A stretch of 64,000 nucleotides of DNA from Caprella mutica (Eukaryota; Arthropoda; Malacostraca; Amphipoda; Caprellidae), in contig CANNZV010001132.1 of assembly GCA_947561585.1 (NCBI GenBank), forward strand, positions 187,289 to 251,288, in the 5' to 3' direction. How positions within the stretch are numbered: position 1 is the first letter of the stretch; every line of letters begins with the position of its first letter. Position numbers and translations under genes: made by a program. Below, piece after piece: positions 1 through 12,377 of the stretch. The notes below the pieces were generated by a model that was not told where the DNA came from, did not search any database, and saw nothing but the letters and a program-made list of their open reading frames with translations.

Positions 1-38
1 TACTATTTTGAATTAAATTGTTTCTACAGCAAATTTAC

Positions 39-1225
39 CATGCAGTGAATTGAGTTGCGATTACCTTACCATGCGGTGAATTGAGTTGCCATTACCTTAC
101 CATGCAGTGAATTGAGTTGTGATTACCTTACCATGCTGTGAATTGAGTTGTGATTACCTTACCATGCGGTGAATTGAGTTGCCATTACCTTACCATGCGG
201 TGAATTGAGTTGCCATTACCTTACCATGCAGTGAATTGAGTTGTGATTACCTTACCATGCTGTGAATTGAGTTGTGATTACCTTACCATGCGGTGAATTG
301 AGTTGCCATTACCTTACCATGCGCTGAATTGAGTTGTGATTACCTTACCATGCGGTGAATTGAGTTGTGATTACCTTACCATGCTGTGAATTGAGTTGTG
401 ATTACCTTAGCATGCGGTGAATTGAGTTGCCATTACCTTACCATGCGGTGAATTGAGTTGTGATTACCTTACCATGCTGTGAATTGAGTTGTGATTACCT
501 TACCATGCGGTGAATTGAGTTGCCATTACCTTACCATGCAGTGAATTGAGTTGTGATTACCTTACCATGCTGTGAATTGAGTTGTGATTACCTTACCATG
601 CGGTGAATTGAGTTGCCATTACCTTACCATGCGGTGAATTGAGTTGTGATTACCTTACCATGCTGTGAATTGAGTTGTGATTACCTTACCATGCGGTGAA
701 TTGAGTTGTGATTACCTTACCATGTGGTGAATTGAGTTGTGATTACCTTACCATGTGGTGAATTGAGTTGTGATTACCTTACCATGCAGTGAATTGAGTT
801 GTGATTACCTTACCATGTGGTGAATTGAGTTGTGATTACCTTACCGTGCGGTGAATTGAGTTGTGATTACCTTAAAATGCGGTGAATTGAGTTGTGATTA
901 CCTTACCATGCTGTGAATTGAGTTGTGATTACCTTACCATGCTGTGAATTGAGTTGTGATTACCTTACCATGTGGTGAATTGAGTTGAGATTACCTTACC
1001 ATGCGGTGAATTGAGTTGAGATTACCTTACCATGCTGTGAATTGAGTTGTGATTACCTTACCATGTGGTGAATTGAGTTGTGATTACCTTACCATGTGGT
1101 GAATTGAGTTGTGATTACCTTACCATGCTGTGAATTGAGTTGTGATTACCTTACCATGCGGTGAATTGAGTTGTGATTACCTTACCATGCGGTGAATTGA
1201 GTTGTGATTACCTTACCATGCGAAG
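39..1225. repeat. 31-bp minisatellite, about 38 copies
   Basis: Head-to-tail array of a 31-bp unit containing CATGCGGTGAATTGAGTTG followed by a short TTACCTTAC stretch. Copies differ mainly at the base pair after CATG(C/T) (gg, ag, tg) and at GTTG(T/C/A). Variant copies recur in short blocks, suggesting multi-unit duplications. The array starts near the left edge and dies out in a few diverged bases after 1225. No coding potential is credible. Confidence 0.97.
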
Positions 1226-1384
1226 AATTGATGGCAGTGAACTTTCCCGCGGTGAACTTACCACGCACCAAGTTTTACTCCATCAACTTTAAATGGCCCG
1301 ATAACCTAAGGTTAATAATCCCTGAAGGTTATTTTCGATAAGATAGTGTAAAATTATTTCTTTTGAGTATTATGAAATGCTCAA

Positions 1385-1750
1385 GAAAACATCAGATGGG
1401 AAAAATTGGCATTTATGCAAGACAATGCTCACAGTCATGGATTCAAGTACACAAAAGGTTGGTTGAAGGATAATGACTTCAAAATTACTTATTCATGAAC
1501 TGATCAGCCAATAACTCCGATCTGAATCCAATTGAACATTACTAGAGCACTTTAATTCTGAAGTTTACAAAGATGTCAAGCAATAACTCAATAAGATCTG
1601 TGGGTGGCTATACAGAGAGCTACAAAACGAATAGAGCCTCAAGTGATAAAAATCGACAAAATCCATCGATACATGGCTGATAAGTCATTCAGAAAAAGAG
1701 AGAAAATTAATAGCATTTTTTAAAAGTGCCTTAAAATTGTTTATTATTTA
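1385..1750 (+). pseudogene. Tc1/mariner-superfamily transposase relic
   Basis: Plus-strand translation around 1412-1560 gives QDNAHSHGFKYTKGWLKDND, then, after in-frame stops, a degraded match to the SPDLNPIE motif near 1520-1535. This is the DNA...H plus PDLNPIE signature of the C-terminal catalytic half of Tc1/mariner/IS630 transposases, followed by the usual W-x-I helix region. The stops mean it is dead. It is a different lineage from the two Tc1 relics at 13.7 and 17.5 kb, which share sequence with each other but not obviously with this one. Terminal repeats were not found. Confidence 0.6.
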
Positions 1751-2451
1751 TCTGAGTTCACCTTAAAAGTCATAAATCTCTATGTTCTTTATTTGTTCAT
1801 TTTTTTGTTATTTTTTTAGTCATTTATAGTTTTATAATCCATAAATTATGAATTTGCAAAGGAACTCTAAACCATAAAAAACTTCAATTTTCACGAATAT
1901 TTTTTTCCTTTATGCTTTTCTAGAGAATATTATTCAAGTAAAATAATGAAGAATTTGATAAATTTAAGATCAGTTTACACTTTATGTACGAAAAACACAA
2001 AACTACGAACAATGTTTAATTGTTAGATGCTGTTGCACCGTGTATTAATAAATTTATGTCAAAAATAGATTTTTGCAACTCTAGGATGGATTTTTTTCTA
2101 TCAGCAGTTTGCAGATTACTCGCAACTTCTAAATCCTAATATTGTTATACGAAGGTGAATTGATAACAAGTACAGTATTTATATGTTTAATATAAATATA
2201 ATTACTATAACAGCTCAATAATTATATTTGAGATTAAATAAAAGTAAACTGTTTGCTTTTTCTACGTAACAATTGAGATTAATGTAATAATTTAACAATT
2301 GGTTAATTTGAAATACAATTTTTCATAAGTAATTTGTACAATAAAAAGCACTCGAAACGTTTGAGCAATAAATCAGACTATCAGGACTAGAAGAACACGA
2401 AAGCTTCTTAGAACATACAATCAGGTACAGAAAATACGTGAAACAACTGCG
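1751..2451. other. AT-rich sequence downstream of the b5 gene
   Basis: About 700 bases of AT-rich sequence with no convincing ORF. It presumably includes the 3' UTR of the cytochrome b5-domain gene. No unambiguous poly(A) signal close to the stop was found; AATAAA-like hexamers on the minus strand occur only by the low-complexity standard of this region. Confidence 0.5.
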
Positions 2452-3232
2452 TCAGTTGTTTTCCCATCCATTGAATATTCTTTCGTGAGCTGGCAGTGTC
2501 CCAATTATAAATTCTTGGAGACTCGCAAGAGCGGCTTTTGAGTGACCCACACTTCTGAAGGCGAGTGTACCGTCCCTACCCGCATGCTCCATCAAGATAT
2601 CTTCTCCTCCGGGATGATCGTATAGAAATGATGTCACATCGTACACCTGAAATGAACAACAACATTAGCGATGTGGAAAAAAGAATTAAATAAAGCAATA
2701 TATTTTTCTATAAATCGCTCCGTAAATTTGTGTAGTGATTTCTTACCTTATCATAAAATACGATCCAACAGTCGTGATAGGTATCGTGTTGAGCCACTTC
2801 ACACAGACTGATTTCAGGTAAAGATTTTGGGGTGTCAACGATTGAATCCTCTTCACAGCTTCCGTAGTGATCTTCATCGAATTCGTCACTTTCTCTATAT
2901 TCTGATGAATCGCTTTGAGTGAAATTTTGTGAATAATCATAGCTGTCGGAGTACGGTGAATCTTCGAGAGAATTTTCAAACTGGGATTCTAAGGATCCTT
3001 CTATCATGGCCCCTTTGGAGTAGCCTTGATTGTAGGGAATTGGTTTTGAGATTGTTGATTTTAATTTGTTTTGAAGGTTGGAGTATTGGGCTTCAAAGGT
3101 GCAGTCCACTGGAGAGTTGATAGGAGAGGCGTCCTCCACTGCCCCGAATATTTGAACTCTTTGCAAGAGAGAGCTCAGACTTTGCATCATACTCATCGTT
3201 GAAGAGTTTGGCGAAGAATTAGACCGCAGCAT
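2452..3232 (-). CDS. Cytochrome b5 heme-binding domain protein, soluble, with acidic N-terminal extension
   Basis: Two coding exons, 3232-2747 and 2646-2452, joined by a 100-base GT-AG intron (donor AAG|GTAAGA, acceptor TTTCAG) in phase 0, giving 226 residues. Residues about 139-215 form a cytochrome b5 fold: CWIVFYDKVYDVTSFLYDHP followed by GG, with axial heme ligands His173 (HPGG) and His197 (VGHS), 24 residues apart as in known b5 domains. Residues 1-138 are Ser-, Asp- and Glu-rich and probably disordered; such an extension is not part of the basic family. No C-terminal membrane anchor follows the domain, so the product should be soluble, unlike microsomal b5. It would act as a one-electron carrier; the partner is unknown. 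The ATG at 3232-3230 is chosen because a good acceptor (CCCTATTTAG) lies just before it and a non-coding exon with a promoter lies upstream. Confidence 0.88.
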
Positions 3233-3668
3233 TTCTAAATAGGGAAAAATGGAAAACGTAAATTTACAAATCAATAATCATACAAACTATTTTTATTGCA
3301 ATATAAAAATCCTAAAAAATTAGACTGATTAATATATATCAATGAAATTGAAAGAGATTTGATAAAGCTCTGTTTTATAATGTTGATCACGTGCAAGTTT
3401 GCAACATACCTACCTACTGACTATCACCTAAAAACTCTGAAATTAACTTCCCACAGAAACATATGTTATAAAATATCACAAAAGATAACTTTCTACTCGA
3501 TACGCAATGCATTGCTAATAAATATTCAAATCATTTTGATAAAAAAATACTCAATTTTTTTTAATCTATTTTCCAAGAAGTAAAAAAAAACGCTCCAAAC
3601 CGTTACATTTATGTGTGAAACCCGTTACATTTATGTAAGAAATAAATCTATGGGTCACTTGTGCTCAC

Positions 3669-3769
3669 CTTTAACGTAATTAACGATTGTAATAATCCTC
3701 TGAATGGGTGTGGGTAACTGAATTAAGCGATGCACGAGATGCACTTTCCACGAGTTACAGGCACTTACT
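3669..3769 (-). other. Predicted non-coding first exon of the b5 gene
   Basis: From a TCAGT initiator at 3771-3767 the minus strand runs to a strong donor, AAAG|GTGAGC, with the exon ending at 3669. The intron from 3668 to 3235 would join it to the coding exon that starts at 3234, two bases before the ATG. The exon has no ATG-initiated frame of note. This is inferred from signals only, without transcript evidence. Confidence 0.55.
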
Positions 3770-3801
3770 GATGAAGCTCACTGCAAACCATTCTTTATAT
3801 A
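3767..3801 (-). promoter_or_regulatory. Core promoter: TATA box and initiator for the b5 gene
   Basis: On the minus strand TATATAAAG spans 3801-3793 and TCAGT, the arthropod initiator, spans 3771-3767. The spacing of about 32 bases from the first T of the TATA box to the initiator A fits RNA polymerase II core promoters. It points at the cytochrome b5-domain gene. A TATA-type promoter suggests regulated rather than housekeeping expression (inference). Confidence 0.6.
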
Positions 3802-5208
3802 GCGTCAACTCTCCAACGGTCACACCATATGAATGATGAAATCTCACTGCCGCTTGCAGGAACCATGTAGGATATGTGACGATGTCGTATCATCTACGCA
3901 CAATGGTATTTACGCAAAGTACCCCATCAACTCATTCTCAGAAATAGATAGCAAATGTAGACTTACATGATTTGCAGTTAAATCATGAGAGGCAAGTGCG
4001 ACTTCTTCACCAGCCTTGAATGGGGTCTGTTAATTGTTTTACCAGGTACTTAGTGTATAGATGTGTACGTGATACCAATTGGCTACGGCATGCCGGATAA
4101 CAAACTCAGTTCCAGGTAAAATCCTCTAATAGAGAAGCCTGCGCGATGAAGATTACAGTTTCCTCCTGTTTCAAGTAATCAACGGAAGAATAAATTTATT
4201 GGAGATCACCTCGATGTAAGTTTTATAACCAACTCTGTATCATTTAGAATATCCCGTTATTGCATTCCTAATGAAATGTCTCTTTATTTCACCATAGTAT
4301 TGATGAACTCTCGGATAAATTCAAATAAAGGGAACAAATGAGCTGTCAGTAAAAACTAAAGAAAATTGAACTATAAGAGTTAAAATGAAGCGTAAAAAAC
4401 ATAGAAAATAAGAAAAGACTATGAGTGAGTGAATAGGACACGATTGGAAGGATCCATTGAGAAGAAGAGGAACAGGACCACCTACATTGATGGTATGGGA
4501 CCTAATGAAGTGTCTAATTATTTCTATAATTGGAAAAGAGTATTTATTAATTACAGTTTGTATGTGTCGTTCATCTGAGATCGCATAAAATAACGGCACA
4601 TGCATAATTCATCCAATAATAGAATAAATTAATAAATAATTCATTAGTCATCATACTTAAAAAATGACCCTAGTGTAATACATTCCAATAGGTATTGTTC
4701 ATGCTAAATATAAATCTAATTGTTTATTTATATTAAAATAATACAAGCCGGGTATTTATTTCATTGATTTCTTCAATAATTTTTATCAGAATACCTAGTT
4801 AGTGTTTCTATTACCTAGGTACTGCCTCTGGTATCTAGGTACTGCCTCTGGTATCTAGGTACTGCCTCTGGTATCTAGGTACTGCCTCTAGTACTTAGGT
4901 ACTGTCACCCTGGCGCCAGACTGCTAGTAGTTCCCCTTCTATCGGAAGTAGTACCCTCAGTGTCTCAGAAGGTCGTTTGGTGCCATAGAGTTCTCTACTG
5001 ACGACCTTGCCATCGTCAGTAGATGCTGCAGAATGACATCATTACCAACCGAATGTATGGAGTGATAGTAGGTGCTCCTTTCGAAGAGGGGGGTGGGGGT
5101 AAAGGGTCTACCCGTCCTTCAGGGCGCCAGGAGAAAGTGTGCAAACTACGCACCTGAGTTAGGAGTTGCGTCAGCCTCCCATTCAAACTAACTACGATGC
5201 TAACGGTC
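3802..5208. other. Non-coding region upstream of the b5 gene
   Basis: No recognisable gene. It contains a short 20-bp tandem repeat (4803-4905) and a GC-richer block (4905-5200) without coding signal. Regulatory sequences of the b5 gene probably lie at its left end, but none could be identified beyond the TATA/initiator pair. Confidence 0.4.
4803..4905. repeat. 20-bp tandem repeat, about 5 copies
   Basis: Unit TATCTAGGTACTGCCTCTGG, with slightly diverged copies at both ends. Confidence 0.9.
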
Positions 5209-5210
5209 AC

Positions 5211-5345
5211 CAACGCACTGACTAGACTGTGGCTGATGCAACTGCAACGCACAACGACGTGATTATTGCAACGCACTGACTAGACTGTGGCTGATGCAAC
5301 TGCAACGCACAACGACGTGATTATTGCAACGTACTGTCTAAACTC
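5211..5345. repeat. 58-bp direct repeat, two copies plus a partial third
   Basis: The stretch starting CAACGCACTGACTAGACTG recurs after exactly 58 bases with almost no change, and a third, diverged start occurs at 5327. It lies just upstream of the 25-bp array. Confidence 0.85.
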
Positions 5346-5600
5346 TGGCTGCAACCCATGTTTCACAGGCTGGCAAATTGCAAGCCAACATTTGAACCAA
5401 ATTTTCACAGAACTTACGATCCAAGTGAGTTTTGGCTCATTTTTGAAGATTTCACGCCAGAATTTAATGGTATATTGGAATGAATTCAAAATTTTAAGTC
5501 AATTGCAGATATCTGAGTTTTAACCATTTGAAAATTAAGCCAATTAATTGGCATACACTGACATACTCTATAGCATGGACTGCAACGCACAATAACGTGA

Positions 5601-7887
5601 TTACTGCGCATGAGTACTTTCCTTGTTACTGCGTATGAGTACTTTCCTTGTTACTGCGTATGAGTACTTTCCTCATTACTGCGCATGAGTACTTTCCTCA
5701 TTACTGCGCATGAGTACTTTCCTTGTTACTGCGTATGAGTACTTTCCTCATTACTGCGCATGAGTACTTTCCTTGTTACTGCGTATGAGTACTTTCCTCA
5801 TTACTGCGCATGAGTACTTTCCTTGTTACTGCGTATGAGTACTTTCCTCATTACTGCGTATGAGTACTTTCCTCATTACTGCGCGTGAGTACTTTCCTTG
5901 TTACTGCGTATGAGTACTTACCTCATTACTGCGCATGAGTACTTTCCTCATTACTGCGCATGAGTACTTTCCTTGTTACTGCGTATGAGTACTTTCCTCA
6001 TTACTGCGCATGAGTACTTTCCTCATTACTGCGCATGAGTACTTTCCTTGTTACTGCGTATGAGTACTTTCCTCATTACTGCGCATGAGTACTTTCCTTG
6101 TTACTGCGTATGAGTACTTACCTCATTACTGCGCATGAGTACTTTCCTCATTACTGCGCATGAGTACTTTCCTTGTTATTGCGTATGAGTACTTTCCTCA
6201 TTACTGCGCATGAGTACTTTCCTTGTTACTGCGTATGAGTACTTTCCTCATTACTGCGTATGAGTACTTTCCTCATTACTGCGCATGAGTACTTTCCTCA
6301 TTACTGCGCATGAGTACTTTCCTCATTACTGCGCATGAGTACTTTCCTCATTACTGCGCATGAGTACTTTCCTCATTACTGCGCATGAGTACTTTGCTCA
6401 TTACTGCGTATGAGTACTTTCCTCATTACTGCGCATGAGTACTTTCCTCTTTACTGCGCATGAGTACTTTCCTCTTTACTGCGCATGAGTACTTTCCTTG
6501 TTACTGCGCATGAGTACTTTCCTCTTTACTGCGCATGAGTACTTTCCTTGTTACTGCGCATGAGTACTTTTCTTGTTACTGCGCATGAGTACTTTCCTTG
6601 TTACTGCGTATGAGTACTTTCCTCATTACTGCGCATGAGTTTTTTCCTCTTTACTGCGCATGAGTACTTTCCTCATTACTGCGTATGAGTACTTTCCTCT
6701 TTACTGCGCATGAGTACTTTCCTCTTTACTGCGCATGAGTACTTTCCTTGTTACTGCGTATGAATACTTTCCTCATTACTGCGCATGAGTACTTTCCTCA
6801 TTACTGCGCATGAGTACTTTCCTCTTTACTGCGCATGAGTACTTTCCTCTTTACTGCGCATGAGTACTTTTCTTGTTACTGCGCATGAGTACTTTCCTTG
6901 TTACTGCGTATGAGTACTTTCCTTGTTACTGCGCATGAGTACTTTCCTCATTACTGCGCATGAGTACTTTCCTCATTACTGCGCATGAGTACTTTCCTCA
7001 TTACTGCGCATGAGTACTTTCCTCTTTACTGCGCATGAGTACTTTCCTTGTTACTGCGCATGAGTACTTTCCTTGTTACTGCGTATGAGTACTTTCCTTG
7101 TTACTGCGTATGAGTACTTTCCTCATTACTGCGCATGAGTACTTTCCTTGTTACTGCGCATGAGTACTTTCCTTGTTACTGCGTATGAGTACTTTCCTTG
7201 TTACTGCGCATGAGTACTTTCCTTGTTACTGCGCATGAGTACTTTCCTCATTACTGCGCATGAGTACTTTCCTCTTTACTGCGCATGAGTTCTTTCCTTG
7301 TTACTGCGCATGAGTACTTTCCTTGTTACTGCGCATGAGTACTTTCCTTGTTACTGCGCATGAGTACTTTCCTTGTTACTGCGCATGAGTACTTTCCTTG
7401 TTACTGCGCATGAGTACTTTCCTCATTACTGCGCATGAGTACTTTCCTCTTTACTGCGCATGAGTACTTTCCTCTTTACTGCGCATGAGTACTTTCCTTG
7501 TTACTGCGCATGAGTACTTTCCTCATTACTGCGCATGAGTACTTTCCTTGTTACTGCGCATGAGTACTTTCCTTGTTACTGCGCATGAGTACTTTCCTTG
7601 TTACTGCGCATGAGTACTTTCCTTGTTACTGCGCATGAGTACTTTCCTCATTACTGCGCATGAGTACTTTCCTCTTTACTGCGCATGAGTACTTTCCTCT
7701 TTACTGCGCATGAGTACTTTCCTTGTTACTGCGCATGAGTACTTTCCTCATTACTGCGCATGAGTACTTTCCTTGTTACTGCGCATGAGTACTTTCCTTG
7801 TTACTGCGCATGAGTACTTTCCTTGTTACTGCGCATGAGTACTTTCCTTGTTACTGCGTATGAGTACTTTCCTCATTACTGCGCATG
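5601..7887. repeat. 25-bp minisatellite, about 91 copies
   Basis: Array of TTACTGCGCATGAGTACTTT plus a five-base variable end (CCTCA, CCTTG or CCTCT). The array is about 2.29 kb. Two positions carry nearly all variation (gcGCa/gcGTa and the last three bases), so each copy can be coded as one of about six types, and the order of types shows repeated blocks. The embedded palindrome TGCGCA and GAGTACTT recur every 25 bases. Confidence 0.98.
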
Positions 7888-10677
7888 CTTTTTTCGTGAC
7901 TGTTCATGTTTTTTTTAATTTTATTTCTGTAACTGATTGTTTATGGGTTCTTATCATACGTTTTCAAATGAAGTACTTCCTCCTGTTTATAACATTTTGT
8001 CCAAATTACTCTTTTTCACATAATAGCATTATTTATTAGTGTTCACATTGCCAGATGGTAGTCACTAACTAGCCACTTTCCTGTGTGACTGCTTCACCAG
8101 ATTCCCTTGTACTTTTTATTCTTTTGACCGATTTGACATTAGGTGTTTAATTTTTAAATTAGTGTGAATGTGTTGAGTTTGTCTCTTTATTAACAAAGTA
8201 CAGATTCAAGGAGCATACAAATCAGGTGATGTATCATTATTATATGTATGCATTGTAATTACAAATCCGGTTATGTCCAAAACAACCTCCCATGCAGGTA
8301 TAACATGTTCTAGAGCCAATTGTCGATGCCTGCATTCAGTAACGCCACCTCATTTTCTCGAGTTGAAGCGGCAAGAGAGCAAAGGGCTGGTAATATTCCA
8401 TGCCTCCAGCATTATAAGACCTACTCGAACATTCCGCTCCGTGGAGGATCTTCACCAAATTGTCCCTAGCGGAATGTATGCAGCATGGCTCGTTCATTAG
8501 TTCATCAACTTTTGTAAACATTTTCAGTTACTTTTTGTTACATTATAAAGCATAGATGCATTCCAGAGGCTTTAGGCTCCGCCCCCTAGTTCCTGCTGAC
8601 CAATGGGAAGCAAAGTTACCTATCGCCCTAATTAGCGTTTTTGTCAAATCATGAACTGAGCTGCTAATGACAGTCTTCTTACAAACTCGTTATCGCCTTA
8701 AATCACATGTTTTAGTACAAGATTCTGTTAGTATATAGTCTATGCGGACTGGCATGTTACGCATACCTGCGGACATTCCTCAGTTTGGCGCGTTTTCCTA
8801 CTCATGAACAACCTGTAATGGGAAGATATTAGCCTAGCGCCGCCACGTCTCACTTCGTCTTCTATGGGGGAACCTAGAGCTATAATGAATGGAACAGGTA
8901 AACTTAGGTAATGAATAGAAACAGTTAGTTAATGAATGGAAACAGCTACAAGTAATACATTAATACTGTAAACAAAATAAAGAGTTAAAATATGCGTTAG
9001 TAAAAGAATTATTATAGCGTTATAACGTATTAAATGTGTTCCTATTTTTCTGAATACTTTTCTTTGAACAATCACCCTACATACCAATACACAGTGAACA
9101 TTTGTCTGTTGGTTGCAAGAAAGATGTCACACTCTAACTTTTAATATACCATTTAATTCCATGACCAAAATAATAGATACTGGTTAGGAAAATCCGGATA
9201 AAAAAAAAATCCCGGGGAAAAATATTCTAAAACAAGAAATACGGGATGAAAAATCAGGAAAATACTCCAAAGAAAAATCTAAGGAAAAATCAAAATAACA
9301 GAAAATCAGAGATAATAAATACGATTAAAAGATGCGAATAACATCAAATTTGAATGAAAGAAATATTTTGACTGTTTTAGATGGAATTACTGATATTAAA
9401 TAATTTAAAATGTAAACACGATCTAAAGACATTCCAATTTATTTCACTAATAAACTTACTAAACAAAAGTCCGTCATTTTTAACGAACAATACACTAGTT
9501 AAAGCATGAATGAATGATTTGGAAAACAATAATATGAATGTGAAATGAATATTGTACTGGCTATAGTTTAAAGTACATGTAAATGTTTAAAAATGTACAC
9601 CATGTCTTGTAAGGCAGACCAATTATTTACTTTGATGTTTTTGGTCTATTGTAACCATGTTTAACGTGCCACCTCATGCTACTCTATTGCACCTCAATAG
9701 AAAGTTAGTCACAATAATGCATTAATTCAATTTATTGTAATTGTCTTCAGACTAATCTTTACTATAATAAGAGAGGCGTCTGTCCGTGTGTCACACTTTC
9801 ATTAGGAAATACATATTAAAAGGAGAAACAGATCATTTGTAGAAGTAACATGACTATAGGTCACAAAAATAATAATAAAGTTTATTCAATCAGTACATAT
9901 GTATTGATAATATTCGAATATATATTAAACAATAGGTACTGTACTAGTTAGTACATAACAGGGTAACCTACAACCGCTAAAATGGCGCCTTGTGATTGGC
10001 TAATAGATGCCACACACCTCCATACTAGCTGCTGATTGGTTAGGTTAACATCGTACGATATGACGTAACTCTATTCACACTGATGCTTATTAAAATGTAA
10101 ATATATTGCTGAATAACATGTTAATCGGATAAAAGACTTATCCCATTTCCTAGTTATGAGCACAACTTAGGTAAATATTGGTAACTGAATACATTGCAAA
10201 TAGATTAAAATGTGAGTAGGCTAAGTTACATGATAACATTCTTCAATTCTCGGTTTCAAATCTTCCATCATAATTATGAATAAACATAAAAAAATGAAAT
10301 CATTATTATATAGATTTTTCTAATATGAACGAATATGTAAAGCTGTCCGATAATTCGTAACTTCCCTTGTAAATTTGACACGTGTAGCAGGTAGAGTAAT
10401 TAACAGGTAATGTCAGGTGATGTCTGTCCCTCTACAATAAAATGTGAATAAATTAGACATAGCAGTGATATGAGAGTCAATACCTCTATACTAATGATTG
10501 CACTGATATACATTCAAAGTAATGTGAGTAGTAGTCGGTAGAAACATATGGTTGATCTGTTAATGTCTAATATACTGAAAATAACATACAAATACCTACA
10601 GAAAAACTGACGTCAGACTTTAATAAGTCCTAAAAAAGGTCAGTAATGAGTAATTAAAATAACTCTTACGACATTTA
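7888..10677. other. Anonymous AT-rich intergenic sequence
   Basis: No gene recognised. A more GC-rich patch (about 8270-8880) has short ORFs on both strands (8273-8500 plus, 8521-8336 minus) that match no family I know. 8041-8120 resembles part of the dispersed family seen in full at 21465-22080 (the CTTTCCTGTGTGACTGCTTC segment). The rest is AT-rich filler. Confidence 0.4.
10310..10375. mobile_element. Half copy of the hairpin (palindromic) family
   Basis: Contains CTGTCCGATAATTCGTAACT followed by TCCC, the right terminal repeat of the hairpin family described at 59576-59787. The left arm is not recognisable. Confidence 0.55.
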
Positions 10678-10680
10678 ACA

Positions 10681-10742
10681 GTTAGTTAACTAGTATTCAA
10701 TTAGTTAACTAGTATTTAATTAGTTAACTAGTATTTAATTAG
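10681..10742. repeat. 19-bp tandem repeat, 3 copies
   Basis: TTAGTTAACTAGTATTTAA repeated about three times; the unit is itself partly palindromic (TTAGTTAACTA). Confidence 0.9.
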
Positions 10743-11154
10743 TGTTCCCGAAAGAAACATTAAAAGTCCTAATAAATCAATAAGTGAACTGACAGATAAT
10801 CTCTCTTCCTAATGATATATTATTTATTTATCTGCTGTTTGTTTTGATAGTTTAACTGTCTTGAGGCCTTATTTGCTGCATTGCCTGTGCCATTTTGTAC
10901 TAAATAACTCAAAATAGCTTCTCATTTGTAGACCTTGAGTGTGCTTAGTGCTGCAAATCACATAATGGAGATAAGATTAGAGTGCTGTGCAGCATAGTAA
11001 TATTATCAGCTTTTCTAAGGATTTAAACTAATTGAAGAAGATTAACCTATTCAACTTTTTAAGATCATTTTTTAATCTTTGGAAAAGGTGTAGCGATACA
11101 TCTATCAATAAAGTAAAATATATATAAAAAATGTATTACTTGTAATGTTTTGCT

Positions 11155-12240
11155 CGGCGGAATATTGCCCGGCGGAATTTTTCCAGTGTGGAATTTTGCC
11201 CGGCGGAATTTTTCCAGTGGAATTTTGCTCGGCGGAATTTTCCCCATGTATTATATATTTATAGCTTTAAATTGGTAGATTGTAAATTAAAGGTTTAAAA
11301 TGTGAGATTCAACTTACATAAATAAAAAACGTTTTAATGTAACTTTAACATATTGTAGTATAACAAGTTTTATTTAACCAATTTAAAATAGCCACGAAAT
11401 TGAAAATAAAATGAATATGATTTACTTGAAATAATTACAGAGCATATCTTTTTAATTTGACTGCTATATATTTTGACAGTAGTTTAGTTTAAAATAATAC
11501 TATATGGTTTGCTATTTTTAAAATACAATAATTTATTATTCTTAACTATTCTTTGCAATTCACTTACGGCTTTCTTCACCTGTACAGTACTTCGTGACGA
11601 GATATGACTATATGTTCATGAATATGTTCAATGATTTCTTTAACGATTTCATAGTTTTCAGTCTTACATTAAGTATTAAAAGGATTTTTTTTAAATAATG
11701 ATATATTTTCCACGTGACCTTAATATTATCGACGATATTATGAAAGGGATAAGACATTAGCTGTAATAGAGCAAACTTCAGGAACCAATTGATTATAATT
11801 GAATGAATCTTCAGCCTACTTTTTCAAGTCGCATAATACAATTCATAATATCTGTTAAATAGCAACGATTACATAATTTGTTTCGAAAATTAGCTAAGTA
11901 ATTGAATTATTTTTAGTTAGGTTAACCATACTTTTTCAATTACGGTGATAAGTGAATTACAAGAATGTTAGAATATATGTATATGTATGATGTTCAGTAA
12001 TTATCTTAATAAATTCAAAATTCATTTTATTTTAATTTCCGTGGTTATTAAATATTAGTTAAATAAAACTTGTTATAGTACAATGTGATAAAGTTACATT
12101 AGTACGATATATATTTATGTAAATTGAATCTCAAATTTTATACTTATAATTTACAATTTACCAATTTAAACCTAGAAATATTAGTAAATAACACACTTGG
12201 CAAAATTCCGCAGGGCAAAATTCCTGTCACCAAGACTATA
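11155..12240. mobile_element. Element with long terminal inverted repeats, no coding capacity
   Basis: The left arm (about 11255-11425) reappears as its reverse complement at about 12010-12175. Shared blocks include AACAAGTTTTATTTAAC, TTTAAATTGGTA, and GAGATTCAACTTACATAAAT (ATTTATGTAAATTGAATCTC on the right). Outside these arms both ends carry copies of GGCAAAATTCCGC-type motifs in opposite orientation: five on the left (11158-11245) and two on the right (12198-12232). The arms may extend inward beyond 170 bases with more divergence. No ORF of transposase type lies between them. It is best described as a non-autonomous long-TIR or foldback element; the superfamily is unassigned because no target duplication was identified. 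Confidence 0.65.
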
Positions 12241-12299
12241 TATAAATAAATGCAGTCTAAAAAATAACCATCCGCAATCTGCAAAGCCAACCAGATAAA

Positions 12300-12377
12300 A
12301 TATTAAAATAATATACTTTTTCTCTTACATGATCGAAAAGGTGTAACTGTCCGATAATTCGTATCTTCCCTACTAAA
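12300..12377. mobile_element. Half copy of the hairpin family
   Basis: CATGATCGAAAAGGTGTAAC followed by TGTCCGATAATTCG and CTTCCC, matching the right arm of the hairpin family. Confidence 0.6.

Noticed and set aside
5601..7887. Possible CRISPR array
   Set aside because: Repeats are directly adjacent with no unique spacers and lie in a eukaryotic context; it is a minisatellite.
8273..8521. Overlapping plus and minus ORFs of about 60-75 codons
   Set aside because: No recognisable domain, no splice partners, and the two frames are antisense to each other. At most an old repeat fragment.
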